NCBI GenBank assembly: GCA_024399545.1
Contig: JAKSNS010000009.1
Span: 1 to 64,000, forward strand
Reading direction: 5' to 3'
DNA: 64,000 nt
Source of the DNA: Paludibacteraceae bacterium
Lineage (GTDB): Bacteria > Bacteroidota > Bacteroidia > Bacteroidales > Paludibacteraceae
Shown: one piece after another, positions 9,224 through 18,614 of the stretch
How the letters are laid out: every line of letters begins with the position of its first letter
How positions within the stretch are numbered: the stretch's first letter is position 1
Translations under genes and position numbers: made by a program
Notes under the pieces: generated by a model
Told to the model about the DNA's origin: nothing
Seen by the model: the letters and a program-made list of their open reading frames with translations, nothing else
Database searches by the model: none

Positions 9224-10963
9224 ATGAAAGTAACAATTGATAATAGAGAAATTGAGGTCAAGGACGGCTCAACCATCCTGGATGCAGCGGAATCAATCGG
9301 TATCAAGATTCCTACTCTCTGCCACATGCACATGCACGACCTCAACTATGACAACAAACCAGGCGCATGCCGTATCTGTGTCGTAGAAGTCGAAGGCCGT
9401 CGCAACCTTGCCCCTGCCTGCAAAACTGACTGCACACCAGGCATGGTCATCCATACACATACACCACGTGTCCTCAACGCCCGCCGTACGGTGATGGAAC
9501 TTATTTTGTCGAATCACCCTAACGAGTGTCTGACCTGCTCAAAGAACGGTTACTGCGACCTTCAGAGCATCGCACACGACCTTGGCATTCGCAAAATCTC
9601 ATACGCAGGCGAAATGTCGCACTTCAAACTTGATGCCAGCCCTGCCATCGTACGCAATATGGACAAGTGTATCGCTTGCCGTCGTTGCGAAGAGGCTTGC
9701 AACGAGATTCAGCATGTCGGCGCACTCTCAGCCATAAACCGTGGTTTCAATGCGGTTGTCGGCACAGCGTTCAACAAAGACATCTCTGGCTCCAATTGTA
9801 CATATTGCGGTCAGTGCGTTGCCATCTGTCCAACTGGCGCACTCTCCGAGAACTCGCATATCGACGATGTCCTTGACGCACTTGCCGACCCTAAGAAAAC
9901 AGTCATCGTACAAACGGCTCCTGCCGTACGTGTTGCCCTCGGTCAGGACTTCGGTTTCAAACCAGGCAGCAACGTGACAGGCAAAATGGTGACAGCCCTT
10001 CGTCAGTTGGGTTTCGACAAAGTGTTCGACACTGACTTCTCGGCTGACCTCACCATCATGGAAGAGGGAACTGAACTCCTCGGTCGTATCAAAGCTGCAA
10101 TGAGCGGAGACAAGGATGTGAAACTCCCATTAATGACCTCTTGCTGTCCTGCTTGGGTCAACTATATGGAACAGCATCATTCAGACCTTCTGCCTCATCT
10201 TTCCACGGCACGCTCTCCTCAGCAGATGTTTGGCTCAATCGCCAAGAGTTATTGGGCAGAGAAAATGGGTATTGACCGCCGTGACCTCGTTGTCGTTTCT
10301 GTCATGCCTTGCGTTGCCAAGAAATACGAGTGCAAACGTCCTGAATTCTACGTTAACGGTGATCCTGATGTCAACATCTCAATCACGACTCGCGAGCTTG
10401 CTCGTCTCATCAGATATGCTAACATCGACTTCCCTGCTCTTGCCGAGAGCGAATTTGACCATCCATTGGGAGAATCGACAGGCGCAAGTGTCATCTTCGG
10501 AACAACAGGTGGTGTTATCGAGGCAGCTGTCCGCACGGCATACGAATTGTTCACAGGCGAGGCTCTTCCACGTATCAACTTCGAGGAACTCCGTGGCTTC
10601 AATGGTGTGCGTATCGCCACTATCTATTTCCACGAGACCCCAATCCGCATAGGTATCGCTCATGGTCTGGCTAACGCACAGAAACTCATCGAGATGGTTC
10701 GCAAGGGCGATTGCAACCTCCACGCAATTGAGGTTATGTCTTGCCCTGGTGGTTGTATCGGTGGTGGCGGACAGCCATACCACAGAGGCAACATCGAGGT
10801 TGTCAAGAGCCGTCAGGAGGCTATCTATGCGGCAGACCGCGAGAAGACAATCCGCAAGAGCCACGAGAATCCGGACATCATCAAACTGTACGATGAATAC
10901 CTCGGCAAACCATGCAGCGAGAAGGCTGAACATCTTCTCCACACACATTATTATAAAAAATAA
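9224..10963 (+). CDS. hydA: [FeFe] hydrogenase catalytic subunit
   Basis: A 579-residue subunit that makes H2 from protons using electrons from ferredoxin and NADH. In order it has an N-terminal plant-type [2Fe-2S] domain (CHMHMHD, CRICVVEV), a His-ligated cluster (HPNECLTCSKNGYC), and two [4Fe-4S] ferredoxin motifs (CIACRRCEEAC, CTYCGQCVAIC). The H-cluster domain carries L1 TSCCPAW, L2 MPCVAKK and L3 EVMSCPGGCIGGGGQ. All cluster cysteines are present, so it should be active. Maturation genes hydEFG are not in the window. It starts 12 bp after hydB. Confidence 0.94.
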   Translation: MKVTIDNREIEVKDGSTILDAAESIGIKIPTLCHMHMHDLNYDNKPGACRICVVEVEGRRNLAPACKTDCTPGMVIHTHTPRVLNARRTVMELILSNHPNECLTCSKNGYCDLQSIAHDLGIRKISYAGEMSHFKLDASPAIVRNMDKCIACRRCEEACNEIQHVGALSAINRGFNAVVGTAFNKDISGSNCTYCGQCVAICPTGALSENSHIDDVLDALADPKKTVIVQTAPAVRVALGQDFGFKPGSNVTGKMVTALRQLGFDKVFDTDFSADLTIMEEGTELLGRIKAAMSGDKDVKLPLMTSCCPAWVNYMEQHHSDLLPHLSTARSPQQMFGSIAKSYWAEKMGIDRRDLVVVSVMPCVAKKYECKRPEFYVNGDPDVNISITTRELARLIRYANIDFPALAESEFDHPLGESTGASVIFGTTGGVIEAAVRTAYELFTGEALPRINFEELRGFNGVRIATIYFHETPIRIGIAHGLANAQKLIEMVRKGDCNLHAIEVMSCPGGCIGGGGQPYHRGNIEVVKSRQEAIYAADREKTIRKSHENPDIIKLYDEYLGKPCSEKAEHLLHTHYYKK

Positions 10964-10968
10964 TCGCT

Positions 10969-11457
10969 ATGAAAAAAGATAATTGTACAGAAGAAGTTTA
11001 CCAGAAGGTTCGGACCATCTGCGCAAACCATCATAATGACAGCGGAGAGCTTATTACAATCCTCCACCAATGTCAGGATATTCTTGGATACCTGCCTCGT
11101 GAGATTCAGGAGATAGTTGCCGAGCAACTGAACATCCCTGTGGCACGTGTTTATGGTGTGGTAACATTCTACAGCTATTTCACCATGGAGCCAAAAGGCA
11201 AATACCCAATCTCTGTCTGCATGGGTACTGCATGCTATGTTCGTGGTTCAGAGCGTATCCTCGAAGAGTTCCAGCGTCAGTTGGGCATCAAGGTCGGTGA
11301 GACTACCGAAGATGGTCTCTTCTCATTGAATTGCCTCCGCTGCGTAGGTGCCTGCGGTCTTGCCCCTGTCGTAACAATCGGCAGCAAGGTTTATGGCCGT
11401 CTTACAGCCGACAAAGTACGCGACATTCTCTCTGACTACTACCTCAAAGAGAAATAA
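10969..11457 (+). CDS. hydC: Hydrogenase NuoE-like [2Fe-2S] subunit
   Basis: A 162-residue thioredoxin-fold [2Fe-2S] protein of the NuoE/HydC type. Cluster cysteines lie in CMGTACYVRG and LNCLRCVGACG. It relays electrons between HydB and HydA in the bifurcating complex, which couples exergonic ferredoxin oxidation to NADH oxidation during H2 release. This would drain the reduced ferredoxin made by the Bcd/Etf genes further along. The gene starts 5 bp after hydA and ends just before a strong terminator. Confidence 0.92.
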   Translation: MKKDNCTEEVYQKVRTICANHHNDSGELITILHQCQDILGYLPREIQEIVAEQLNIPVARVYGVVTFYSYFTMEPKGKYPISVCMGTACYVRGSERILEEFQRQLGIKVGETTEDGLFSLNCLRCVGACGLAPVVTIGSKVYGRLTADKVRDILSDYYLKEK

Positions 11458-11475
11458 TTAAATACATAACACTAT

Positions 11476-11514
11476 AAAAGAGCCACCGTTCATTTTGAGC
11501 AGTGGCTCTTTTTT
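11476..11514 (+). terminator. Terminator of the hyd operon
   Basis: AAAAGAGCCAC (11476-11486) pairs with GTGGCTCTTTT (11502-11512), with a T tract. Confidence 0.92.
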
Positions 11515-11577
11515 ATTCATTAACACTGATTCGACAGCAAAATATACAAAGTTACCACACGAAACGTTATTGAGCCG

Positions 11578-11773
11578 AAAAACCACCCCCAAGTTTTTAG
11601 GTGAAATTATTGAAATTATTGAAATCGCATAGCCTCAAAAGAGCACTCAAACTCACAACACAAAAGAGCAAGCAAAGAGCAAGCCCTACCGTACCATAAA
11701 AGATAGAAAATCGTAAAAATGACTTCTCGAACGATTTCAATAATTTCACCTGAAAAGTTGGGGGTGGGTTTTT
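11578..11773. mobile_element. Miniature inverted-repeat element, family B (complete)
   Basis: Two inverted ends of about 45 bp face each other: left 11578-11627, right 11732-11773. Each reads outside-in as AAAAACC, a run of C, AAGTTTTTAGGTGAAATTAT, then one or two TGAAATTAT steps and GAAATCG. The 104-bp core has no gene but holds GAGCAAG and CCGTACCATAAA, words shared with the larger family-B copy at 34407-34786. No transposase is inside. Confidence 0.75.
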
Positions 11774-11841
11774 ATGTGTCTTGCCCTTTCCTACCCCTCG
11801 GCAGAATAAACCAACCTACAACCATAAAAAAAGCTGAGATA

Positions 11842-12141
11842 CTAATCTTGATTTTCAGTAAAAGTCACCTTGTACCCAAGCTTCACAATCAATTTCAAAG
11901 TCCCGACAGCGGTGTTTCTGTCGTAAGCCTTCTCCTCTTCCGGCAGGTCATCGTAATCCACTAGACAAGGGGTCTGTTTGAGCGCATCATTCCGTGCAGG
12001 GCCGTAAGTCCAACCCTCGGCAATGCGTGACTGAGCCCAAACGTCATGCACATTACGGGCGATTTTCTCGACCAACGCAATCAAACTCTCAGGCAACTCG
12101 ACATCCTGTGTGTCAACAGGCGATGGAACATATTCTTTCAT
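11842..12141 (-). CDS. RyR-domain protein
   Basis: A 99-residue single-domain protein matching the ryanodine-receptor repeat (RyR domain) found in some bacteria and phages. It has the pattern YVPSPVDTQDVELP, then IARNVHDVWAQSR, GWTYGPARND and YDDLPEEEKAYDRNTA, ending LKLIVKLGYKV. The function of bacterial RyR proteins is not established. I chose ATG 12141; a longer TTG start at 12153 is also possible. It lies 14 bp downstream of a membrane-protein gene on the same strand, so the two probably form an operon. Confidence 0.82.
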   Translation of the reverse strand: MKEYVPSPVDTQDVELPESLIALVEKIARNVHDVWAQSRIAEGWTYGPARNDALKQTPCLVDYDDLPEEEKAYDRNTAVGTLKLIVKLGYKVTFTENQD

Positions 12142-12155
12142 AAACGTATGCAAGA

Positions 12156-12479
12156 TTATTCGTTTGTAATAATATCGTAGAAGACAGGGAAAACATTTGT
12201 GGAATTATCCAGTATATCGGAATACACACAGACTCCAAAACCCATCGACGCCAAGAACAAAATCACGAAAGCAATCCTGTTTCTCAGCACCTTACCCGTC
12301 ACAACCACAAACATCCATGCGAAACATATTATGTCAAGCGAAATCAGTATCCTGCCACCCATCACGCACGTTCCACTCCTGACTAAAAACACACCAACAG
12401 CGGCAACTATAAGCATGATAGCACCTACGCATCTCAGCAGGTACCACAATCGCTTGATTTTCCAGTTTGAAATTTTCAT
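12156..12479 (-). CDS. Small multi-helix membrane protein
   Basis: 107 residues with a basic N-terminus (MKISNWKIKR) and about three hydrophobic helices, roughly residues 16-33, 43-62 and 68-87. I recognise no family. It directly precedes the RyR-domain gene. A decayed copy of its first codons lies just upstream at 12599-12674, showing that the gene was once duplicated or rearranged here. Confidence 0.7.
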   Translation of the reverse strand: MKISNWKIKRLWYLLRCVGAIMLIVAAVGVFLVRSGTCVMGGRILISLDIICFAWMFVVVTGKVLRNRIAFVILFLASMGFGVCVYSDILDNSTNVFPVFYDIITNE

Positions 12480-12543
12480 AATAGAGTATTTTATTAAAGG
12501 ATGGTTCTATTAATTACGAACCCAGGTCATGGGAACAGGTTCA

Positions 12544-12594
12544 CGATTTCAATAATTTCAATAATTTCACCTAAAAAGTTGGGGGTAGGTTTTT
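12544..12594. repeat. Solo end of family-B element
   Basis: Matches the right-hand inverted end of the 11578-11773 element: CGATTTCAATAATTTC repeated, then ACCTAAAAAGTTGGGGGTAG and a T run. No partner end is nearby. It abuts the truncated gene copy at 12599. Confidence 0.8.
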
Positions 12595-12598
12595 GACG

Positions 12599-12674
12599 GC
12601 AACAATAAGAATGAAAGCACCGGTGTATTTCAACTATACCACAATCACCTGATTTTCCGGTCTGAAATTCGCAT
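12599..12674 (-). pseudogene. Remnant of the start of the small membrane-protein gene
   Basis: Reading from 12674, the sequence encodes MRISDRKIR, a stop, then LWY. This parallels MKISNWKIKRLWY of the intact gene at 12156-12479, and the flanking bases also match (TACCACAATC followed by GATTTTCC). It has an in-frame stop, small deletions and no rest of the gene. A family-B end borders it on the inner side. Confidence 0.75.
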
Positions 12675-12741
12675 ATTAGATTATTGTTATCTGATTTTTT
12701 GCTGTTTATTTTATTTTCTTTTCTTGCTTTATGGTAGTAAC

Positions 12742-13893
12742 CTAAAAAAGCAAGACCAGGCGCAAACCGATACCACAGCTGCGGTCGATAGGCACAGTGC
12801 GACCGCGAAGGGCAGAACTGTAACTTCCAGCATCGAGATACCTGCCGCCACCGCGAATCACACGACTCGACCCAGATGAAGGTCCTGTAGGGTTAGTCTG
12901 CGGTGATGAAGGGTAAGAACCGTACCAATCCTGACACCACTCCCAAACATTTCCACTCATATCATAAAGTTCTAGTTCATTCTCTTCTTTTCTTTTTACC
13001 GTATGTGTTTTTCCGCCATGCCATGCCACATCGTCTAAGGTGTTGCTGCCTGAGTAGAAGTAACCTTTGCTCTTTTTGCCTCCACGTGCCGCAAACTCCC
13101 ACTGAGCCTCTGTCGGTAGGGCAAAACTACATCCTTTTAATTGCTCTTGTGTACATTTGTTTAATCTACGTATAAACGTTTGACAATCATTCCAACTGAC
13201 TTTATCAACAGGTCTATTGCCACATTGAAAATATGATGTCTTTTTCCCCATAACAGCCTTCCACAAAGCCTGCGTCACCACTGTCTCGCCAATAAAGTAA
13301 TCATCTAGAATAACATCGTGGACTGGCTTCTCATCTGAATTGCCATTGTTAGCCCCCATCTTGAACTTTCCACCTTCTACGTAAATCATTTTGAACTCAA
13401 CGTCTTTCACCTTAAATAAAAGACTCTTCTTTTTTTCTTCAGTATTGAAATTGAAATTCGTCACACTATTGTGAGAAGGAGATTTTCCACGTTCATTGTC
13501 AAGATAATCTAAGAGAACGTGTCTGTAATCAGAAAACTTAATCACCTCATACCTGTGCAATCCAAAAGGAAGCTGTCCGACAGATACAGTATCAGCAACG
13601 ACAGTCAGTATGTTACCGCTTTTCCTACCGCTCAACTTTTCGTTACGGAAAGATTGCCATTCTTCCTTAACATATTCACTTCCTGCATATTCAGGTTTTG
13701 TACAGAACACTATAAGATGGTTACATTCTTCCAATGCTTGGTCAATCTCATCAAGGTATGCAGCGTTGCCTATTCGACGAAGCGACTCACTCGCCAAAAA
13801 AGGATTCAGACCATTTTTTCGCAAAAAAGCGGAAATCTGCTCAGCCAAATCATAATCTTCTCTTTTAGACGAAATAAAAACATCACACTTCAT
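12742..13893 (-). CDS. TIR domain fused to an FGE/SUMF1-like domain
   Basis: 383 residues. The N-terminal TIR domain (about 1-130) begins MKCDVFISSK and includes SESLRRIGNAAYLDEIDQAL and GSEYVKEEW; Glu77 or Glu78 sits where the catalytic glutamate of NAD-cleaving TIR domains usually lies. The C-terminal half (about 150-383) is a formylglycine-generating-enzyme/C-type-lectin-like domain, with YVEGGKFKMGANN, PVDKVSWNDC, ALPTEAQWEFAARGG and NVWEWCQDWY. The near-terminal region (GGGRYLDAGSYSSALRGRT) lacks the paired cysteines of true FGE, so this is probably a binding module. A TIR effector joined to a sensor suggests antiviral defence, which is inference. Confidence 0.85.
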   Translation of the reverse strand: MKCDVFISSKREDYDLAEQISAFLRKNGLNPFLASESLRRIGNAAYLDEIDQALEECNHLIVFCTKPEYAGSEYVKEEWQSFRNEKLSGRKSGNILTVVADTVSVGQLPFGLHRYEVIKFSDYRHVLLDYLDNERGKSPSHNSVTNFNFNTEEKKKSLLFKVKDVEFKMIYVEGGKFKMGANNGNSDEKPVHDVILDDYFIGETVVTQALWKAVMGKKTSYFQCGNRPVDKVSWNDCQTFIRRLNKCTQEQLKGCSFALPTEAQWEFAARGGKKSKGYFYSGSNTLDDVAWHGGKTHTVKRKEENELELYDMSGNVWEWCQDWYGSYPSSPQTNPTGPSSGSSRVIRGGGRYLDAGSYSSALRGRTVPIDRSCGIGLRLVLLF

Positions 13894-13937
13894 AACAATG
13901 TAAATACTTTAGGCGATAAGCTTTTTGGTATTAGCAA

Positions 13938-13988
13938 GAAAAAAAGGACAGATACCATATTTACAAAAAGCAAAAGATACCTGTCCCT
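13938..13988 (-). terminator. Probable terminator of the kam-but operon
   Basis: On the minus strand GGACAG pairs with CTGTCC around a loop of about 34 bases, followed by seven T. The stem is imperfect beyond six pairs. It lies just past the etfA stop. Confidence 0.6.
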
Positions 13989-14002
13989 CTTGATTTTATG
14001 AA

Positions 14003-15013
14003 TTACTTTTTGATTTCTTTCTTCAGACGCTCAGTGAGCATAGGGACGATTTTGTGAAGGTCGCCTACGATGCCGAGGTCGGCAACGCTGAAGATTGGAG
14101 CGAACTTATCTTTATTGATTGCGATGATGAGTTCAGACTCCTCCATACCTGCGAGGTGCTGAATTGCACCGGAGATACCGCAAGCAAGATAGAGGTTAGG
14201 ACGTACGGTCTTACCAGTCTGACCTACCTGACGGTCATGGTCCATGACACCTGCGTCAACCATTGCACGAGAGGAAGAAACCTGTGCCTTTGAGCCGAAA
14301 ACGTCAGCCAACTGCTGAAGCTTTGCAAAACCCTCAGTGTTCTGTACGCCACGGCCACCAGATACAAGAATCTTAGCCTCGGTGATGTCAACCTGATTAC
14401 CCTCGTTCTTGACAGTCTCAAGGAGTTTAACGTTGAACTTGGAAGCATCAAACTTGACTGCGAAGTCAACAACCTCACCCTTGCGGTTCTTGTCGAGTTC
14501 ACGACGGCGCATAACGCCTGGACGAACTGTTGACATCTGTGGACGATGCTCAGTACACATAATTGTAGCCATGAGATTACCGCCAAATGCAGGACGGGTC
14601 ATCATAAGCTCTTTCTCCTCAGAAATCTCAAGCTTGGTACAGTCGGCTGTAAGACCAGTCTCAAGACGTGCAGACAAGCGTGGACCGAGGTCACGGCCGA
14701 TTGTCGTTGCGCCGATGAGAACTATGCTTGGCATGAAATGCATGATAGCCTGGTGAATGGCCTGAGAATACTGTTCTGTCAGATAATCCTTGAGTTCAGG
14801 AGCATCCATCACTACAACCTGGTCAGCACCAGCCTCGATGAGGGTCTGCGCCTGGGCTTTGATGCCACAGCCAGGGAAGAGAGCGACAACTTTCTCTCCG
14901 AGAGCGTCGGCAAGTTCGCGAGCCTTGCCAATCAACTCAAATGCAACTGGTTGGATAACGCCACCACGCTGCTCAACGAAAACGAATACGTTTTTATAAT
15001 CTGCTTTATTCAT
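14003..15013 (-). CDS. etfA: Electron transfer flavoprotein alpha subunit
   Basis: A 336-residue EtfA. It binds FAD through its C-terminal domain, with motifs SGGRGVQNTEGF, SSSRAMVDAGVMDHDRQVGQ, TGKTVRPNLYLACGISGAIQH and the HLAG that follows. With EtfB it partners the butyryl-CoA dehydrogenase encoded just upstream. In anaerobes such Bcd/Etf complexes couple crotonyl-CoA reduction by NADH to ferredoxin reduction; the gene order bcd-etfB-etfA fits that type. It is the last gene of the eight-gene operon. Confidence 0.93.
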   Translation of the reverse strand: MNKADYKNVFVFVEQRGGVIQPVAFELIGKARELADALGEKVVALFPGCGIKAQAQTLIEAGADQVVVMDAPELKDYLTEQYSQAIHQAIMHFMPSIVLIGATTIGRDLGPRLSARLETGLTADCTKLEISEEKELMMTRPAFGGNLMATIMCTEHRPQMSTVRPGVMRRRELDKNRKGEVVDFAVKFDASKFNVKLLETVKNEGNQVDITEAKILVSGGRGVQNTEGFAKLQQLADVFGSKAQVSSSRAMVDAGVMDHDRQVGQTGKTVRPNLYLACGISGAIQHLAGMEESELIIAINKDKFAPIFSVADLGIVGDLHKIVPMLTERLKKEIKK

Positions 15014-15031
15014 ATCTATTGCCCTCCTTGA

Positions 15032-15814
15032 TTAAATGATGAATTTCTCTTTGAGTTTAGCAACTATGATGTCAACGAGCTCCTCTGGTGTACCCTCCTT
15101 GACCTCACCTGGCTGCTTGAGAGCCTTAGCGAATGACTTCTTAACACGTGTTGGAGAGCCTTTGCCACCGAGTTTCTCAGGGTCAGCGTTGATGTTGGCA
15201 ACAGTCCATATCTCAACCTCCTTGTCGAAAGCCTCGCAGATACCACGGACGCTCATGTAACGTGGCTTGATGGCACTGGCAAGAACGGTGAAGAGGCATG
15301 GAGTGTGAACCTCAAGCATCTGATAGCCATCCTCAAGTTCCTTCTTAACGGTGAACTTGTCCTTGCCGTCAAATCTTGCATCGGCAACGTATGAAATCTG
15401 AGCGAGTTTCAGATGCTCGGCAATCTGAGGACCAACCTGAGCTGTATCACCATCGATAGCCTGACGGCCAGTGATGATGAGGTCGTGCTCGATGCAGTTC
15501 AAAGCAAATGCGAGAGCGTGAGAAGTAGCCAAAGTATCAGCACCTGCAAAAGCACGGTCAGTCAACAGAATGGCACGGTCAACACCCATAGCGTAAGCCT
15601 CGCGGAGGACAGCATCTGCTTGTGGAGGACCCATAGTGATAACGGTAACGTGTGCACCAAATTCGTCTTTCAGACGGAGAGCGAGTTCCAAACCGCCCTT
15701 GTCGTCAGGGTTCATGATGCTTGGAATACCCTCGCGGATGATAGTACCAGTCTGAGGATTGATTTTCACATCAGTGGTATCTGGCACTTGTTTTATACAA
15801 ACAACTATTTTCAT
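15032..15814 (-). CDS. etfB: Electron transfer flavoprotein beta subunit
   Basis: A 260-residue EtfB beginning MKIVVCIKQVPDTTDVKINP, the usual start of the family, with the nucleotide-binding stretch GRQAIDGDTAQVGPQIAEHL in the middle. In bifurcating Etf this subunit carries the FAD that splits electron pairs. The spacing to bcd (15 bp) and etfA (18 bp) indicates one transcript and a dedicated complex. Confidence 0.93.
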   Translation of the reverse strand: MKIVVCIKQVPDTTDVKINPQTGTIIREGIPSIMNPDDKGGLELALRLKDEFGAHVTVITMGPPQADAVLREAYAMGVDRAILLTDRAFAGADTLATSHALAFALNCIEHDLIITGRQAIDGDTAQVGPQIAEHLKLAQISYVADARFDGKDKFTVKKELEDGYQMLEVHTPCLFTVLASAIKPRYMSVRGICEAFDKEVEIWTVANINADPEKLGGKGSPTRVKKSFAKALKQPGEVKEGTPEELVDIIVAKLKEKFII

Positions 15815-15829
15815 AATCTAATACATTTA

Positions 15830-16969
15830 TTATTTAAACAACTTGCCAGCGATAACCATACGCTGAACCTCAGAAGTACCTTCGTAAATCTCAGTAATCT
15901 TAGCATCACGCATCATGCGTTCAACAGGATAGTCACGAGTGTAACCATAACCACCGTGGAACTGAACTGCCTTTGTAGTAACCTCCATTGCAGTCTCGGC
16001 AGCAAAAAGCTTAGCCATAGCGGCATCTGCCGAGAATGGAACGTGCTGGTCTTTCTTGAAAGCAGCAGAACGAACAAGCAGACGGGAAGCCTGAACCTTA
16101 GTCTCAAGCTCAGCCATACGGAACTGAGTGTTCTGGAACTGAGCGATTGAGCGACCAAACTGCTTACGCTCCTTGGTATATTTAACAGTCTCGTCCATAG
16201 CACCCTGTGCAATACCGAGAGCCTGTGAGGCGATACCTACACGACCACCGTCAAGGGTCTTCATAGCGATAGCGAAACCCTTGCCCTCTTCGCCGAGGAG
16301 GTTCTCCTTTGGAACGATGCAGTTCTCGAAAATCAACTCTGCGGTTGCAGAGCCACGGATACCCAACTTCTTCTCCTTCTTACCGATAGAGAAACCAGGG
16401 AAATCCTTCTCAACAATGAAAGCAGAGATACCCTTGTTGCCCTTAGACTTGTCAGTCATGGCAAACACTACGAATACGTTAGCGTAGTTTGCGTTGGTGA
16501 TGAATATCTTTGTACCATTCAGCACATAGTGGTCACCATCAAGTACAGCCATTGTCTGCTGCATGGCAGCGTCAGTACCTGCATTTGGCTCAGTAAGACC
16601 AAAAGCACCAATCCATTTGCCGGAAGCAAGGTTTGGCAGGTATTTCATCTTCTGCTCCTCTGTGCCATGCTCAAGGATAGGGGCAACGCAGAGAGAAGTG
16701 TGAGCAGAGACAACAACACCTGTAGTAGCGCAGCAGCGCGAAAGTTCCTCGACTGCAATAGAATACATCAGGTTGTCGCCACCCGCACCACCATACTGAG
16801 TAGGTACAGGAATACCCATAACACCGATTTTACCCAATTTCTCGACTGTCTCCATTGGGAAACGCTCCAGTTCGTCGATTTCAGCAGCAAGCGGTTTCAC
16901 CTCTTTCTCGGCGAACTCACGGATCATCTGCTGGAACAGAGCCTGTTTTTTGTTCAAATTGAAATCCAT
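15830..16969 (-). CDS. bcd: Short-chain acyl-CoA (butyryl-CoA) dehydrogenase
   Basis: A 379-residue acyl-CoA dehydrogenase with the family's normal length. The catalytic base fits Glu363 in EIYEGTSE near the C-terminus, and FAD/substrate motifs include GLTEPNAGTDAAM and KLGIRGSATAEL. In this operon it should run in the reducing direction, crotonyl-CoA to butyryl-CoA, using EtfAB. That is the last reduction of both lysine and acetyl-CoA routes to butyrate. Confidence 0.92.
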   Translation of the reverse strand: MDFNLNKKQALFQQMIREFAEKEVKPLAAEIDELERFPMETVEKLGKIGVMGIPVPTQYGGAGGDNLMYSIAVEELSRCCATTGVVVSAHTSLCVAPILEHGTEEQKMKYLPNLASGKWIGAFGLTEPNAGTDAAMQQTMAVLDGDHYVLNGTKIFITNANYANVFVVFAMTDKSKGNKGISAFIVEKDFPGFSIGKKEKKLGIRGSATAELIFENCIVPKENLLGEEGKGFAIAMKTLDGGRVGIASQALGIAQGAMDETVKYTKERKQFGRSIAQFQNTQFRMAELETKVQASRLLVRSAAFKKDQHVPFSADAAMAKLFAAETAMEVTTKAVQFHGGYGYTRDYPVERMMRDAKITEIYEGTSEVQRMVIAGKLFK

Positions 16970-16984
16970 ATTGTCGTATTGTTT

Positions 16985-17821
16985 TTAATATTTATAGAAA
17001 CCTTCGCCTGTCTTGCGACCGAGTTTGCCGGCGCGGACCATCTTGCGGAGAAGTGGATGAGGGAGATATTTGTCGCCGAACTCTGAATGAAGAACCTCCA
17101 TGATGGCAAGGCAGACATCAAGACCGATAAGGTCGCCGAGTGCCAAAGGACCCATTGGGTGATTTGCACCAAGTTTCATTGCTGTATCAATATCCTCGAC
17201 AGAAGCGACACCGTCAGCCAGAATACCAACGCCCTCGTTAACCATAGGGATGAGAATACGGTTAACAACGAAACCAGGAACCTCTTTGATTTCAACAGGA
17301 GTCTTGCCCATAGCCTTAACAAGCTCGGAGATGCAGTTATAGACCTCGTCAGAAGTGGTAAGACCACGGATAACCTCGACAAGTTTCATAACAGGGGCAG
17401 GATTGAAGAAGTGCATACCGATGATCTTGTCTCCACGTTTAGTAGCGGCGGCAATCTCGGTGATTGACAACGAAGAGGTGTTTGTAGCTATGATGGTATC
17501 TGGTTTGCAGATGCCGTCCAGCATAGCAAACAACTCTTTCTTCATATCCATAGCCTCGACAGCAGCCTCAATCACGAGGTCACAGTCAGCACATGCGTTG
17601 TAATCAGTTGTAGTGGAGATGTTTGCCACTGTCTGATCCATATAATCCTGGGTAACTTTGCCCTTCTCGACCAGTTTGGCGAGACCTTTCTTGATTTTAG
17701 CCATACCTTTCTCAAGGCTTGCCTCTGAGCGGCTCTTCATCAAGACTGGCATACCAGCCTGTGCAAAAGCTTGCACGATACCAGCACCCATTGTGCCGGT
17801 TCCTATAACACAGATTTTCAT
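16985..17821 (-). CDS. hbd: 3-hydroxybutyryl-CoA dehydrogenase
   Basis: A 278-residue NAD(P)-dependent dehydrogenase. It has an N-terminal Rossmann motif [17 protein letters not shown], catalytic histidine in [17 protein letters not shown], and the C-terminal dimerisation domain with [16 protein letters not shown]. It reduces acetoacetyl-CoA to 3-hydroxybutyryl-CoA. This step is not needed for the classical lysine route, where crotonyl-CoA arises from 3-aminobutyryl-CoA, so the operon may also serve butyrate formation from acetoacetyl-CoA. Confidence 0.93.
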   Translation of the reverse strand: MKICVIGTGTMGAGIVQAFAQAGMPVLMKSRSEASLEKGMAKIKKGLAKLVEKGKVTQDYMDQTVANISTTTDYNACADCDLVIEAAVEAMDMKKELFAMLDGICKPDTIIATNTSSLSITEIAAATKRGDKIIGMHFFNPAPVMKLVEVIRGLTTSDEVYNCISELVKAMGKTPVEIKEVPGFVVNRILIPMVNEGVGILADGVASVEDIDTAMKLGANHPMGPLALGDLIGLDVCLAIMEVLHSEFGDKYLPHPLLRKMVRAGKLGRKTGEGFYKY

Positions 17822-17834
17822 ATCATTAAGTTTT

Positions 17835-18611
17835 TTATTTGTTTTGAAATTCAGCCTTACGCTTATTGAGGAAAGCGTTCATACCCTCTTTCTGGTCTTC
17901 GGTGGCGAAACATGCGCCGAAGTAGCGGTTTTCAAGAGCAAGCCCCTCAGCACGGTTCATGTCGTAGTTCTCGTTGATGGCACGTTTTGCGAAAGCGACA
18001 GCCTTTGGTGCGTTTGCCACAATCATCGAGGCAGTCTTCATAACGTATGCCATCATCTCATCGTGAGGCAACACGGCATTGACAAGTCCTATGCGCAGAG
18101 CCTCGTCAGCCTTGATGTTACGACCAGTGTAGATGAGGTCTTTAGCCATACCCTGCCCTACCAGTTTGGCGAGGCGGTAAGTGCCAGAGAAACCAGGAAT
18201 GATACCCAGTTTCACCTCTGGCTGACCGAACACGGCATTGTCTGCGGCAATACGTATGTCGCACGCCATGGCAATCTCGCAACCTCCACCAAGTGCAAAG
18301 CCGTTGATAGCGGCAATGACAGGGATAGGGAGGTCTTCGATTTTGCGGAAGACGCTTGCGCCATATTCGCCAAAACGAGTACCCTCCTCTTCGTTGAAAC
18401 CAGCCATCTGCGAAATGTCAGCACCTGCAACGAACGACTTCTCACCGTCACCTGTGATTACAAGGACACGGACGTTCTCAGGTATGTTGCTGACGCAGTG
18501 GTCAATCTCCTCAAGGATAGTGCGGTTGAGAGCGTTGAGCGACTTAGGTGCGGAGATTGTCATAATGCGCACCGCACCCTCGTCTGCTATTTTTAAGAAG
18601 TTATATTCCAT
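17835..18611 (-). CDS. crt: Enoyl-CoA hydratase (crotonase)
   Basis: A 258-residue crotonase-fold enzyme that interconverts 3-hydroxybutyryl-CoA and crotonyl-CoA. Visible motifs are the oxyanion-hole segments [15 protein letters not shown] and [15 protein letters not shown], and the catalytic-glutamate region [20 protein letters not shown]. It lies 13 bp upstream of hbd and 3 bp downstream of the CoA-transferase gene. Confidence 0.92.
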   Translation of the reverse strand: MEYNFLKIADEGAVRIMTISAPKSLNALNRTILEEIDHCVSNIPENVRVLVITGDGEKSFVAGADISQMAGFNEEEGTRFGEYGASVFRKIEDLPIPVIAAINGFALGGGCEIAMACDIRIAADNAVFGQPEVKLGIIPGFSGTYRLAKLVGQGMAKDLIYTGRNIKADEALRIGLVNAVLPHDEMMAYVMKTASMIVANAPKAVAFAKRAINENYDMNRAEGLALENRYFGACFATEDQKEGMNAFLNKRKAEFQNK

Positions 18612-18614
18612 CGG

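Noticed and set aside
12742..13893. Target protein of a diversity-generating retroelement
   Set aside because: The FGE/lectin fold is a known target type, but no reverse transcriptase or template repeat is visible nearby.
12742..13893. Sulfatase-activating formylglycine enzyme
   Set aside because: The active-site cysteine pair is missing and no sulfatase gene is adjacent.
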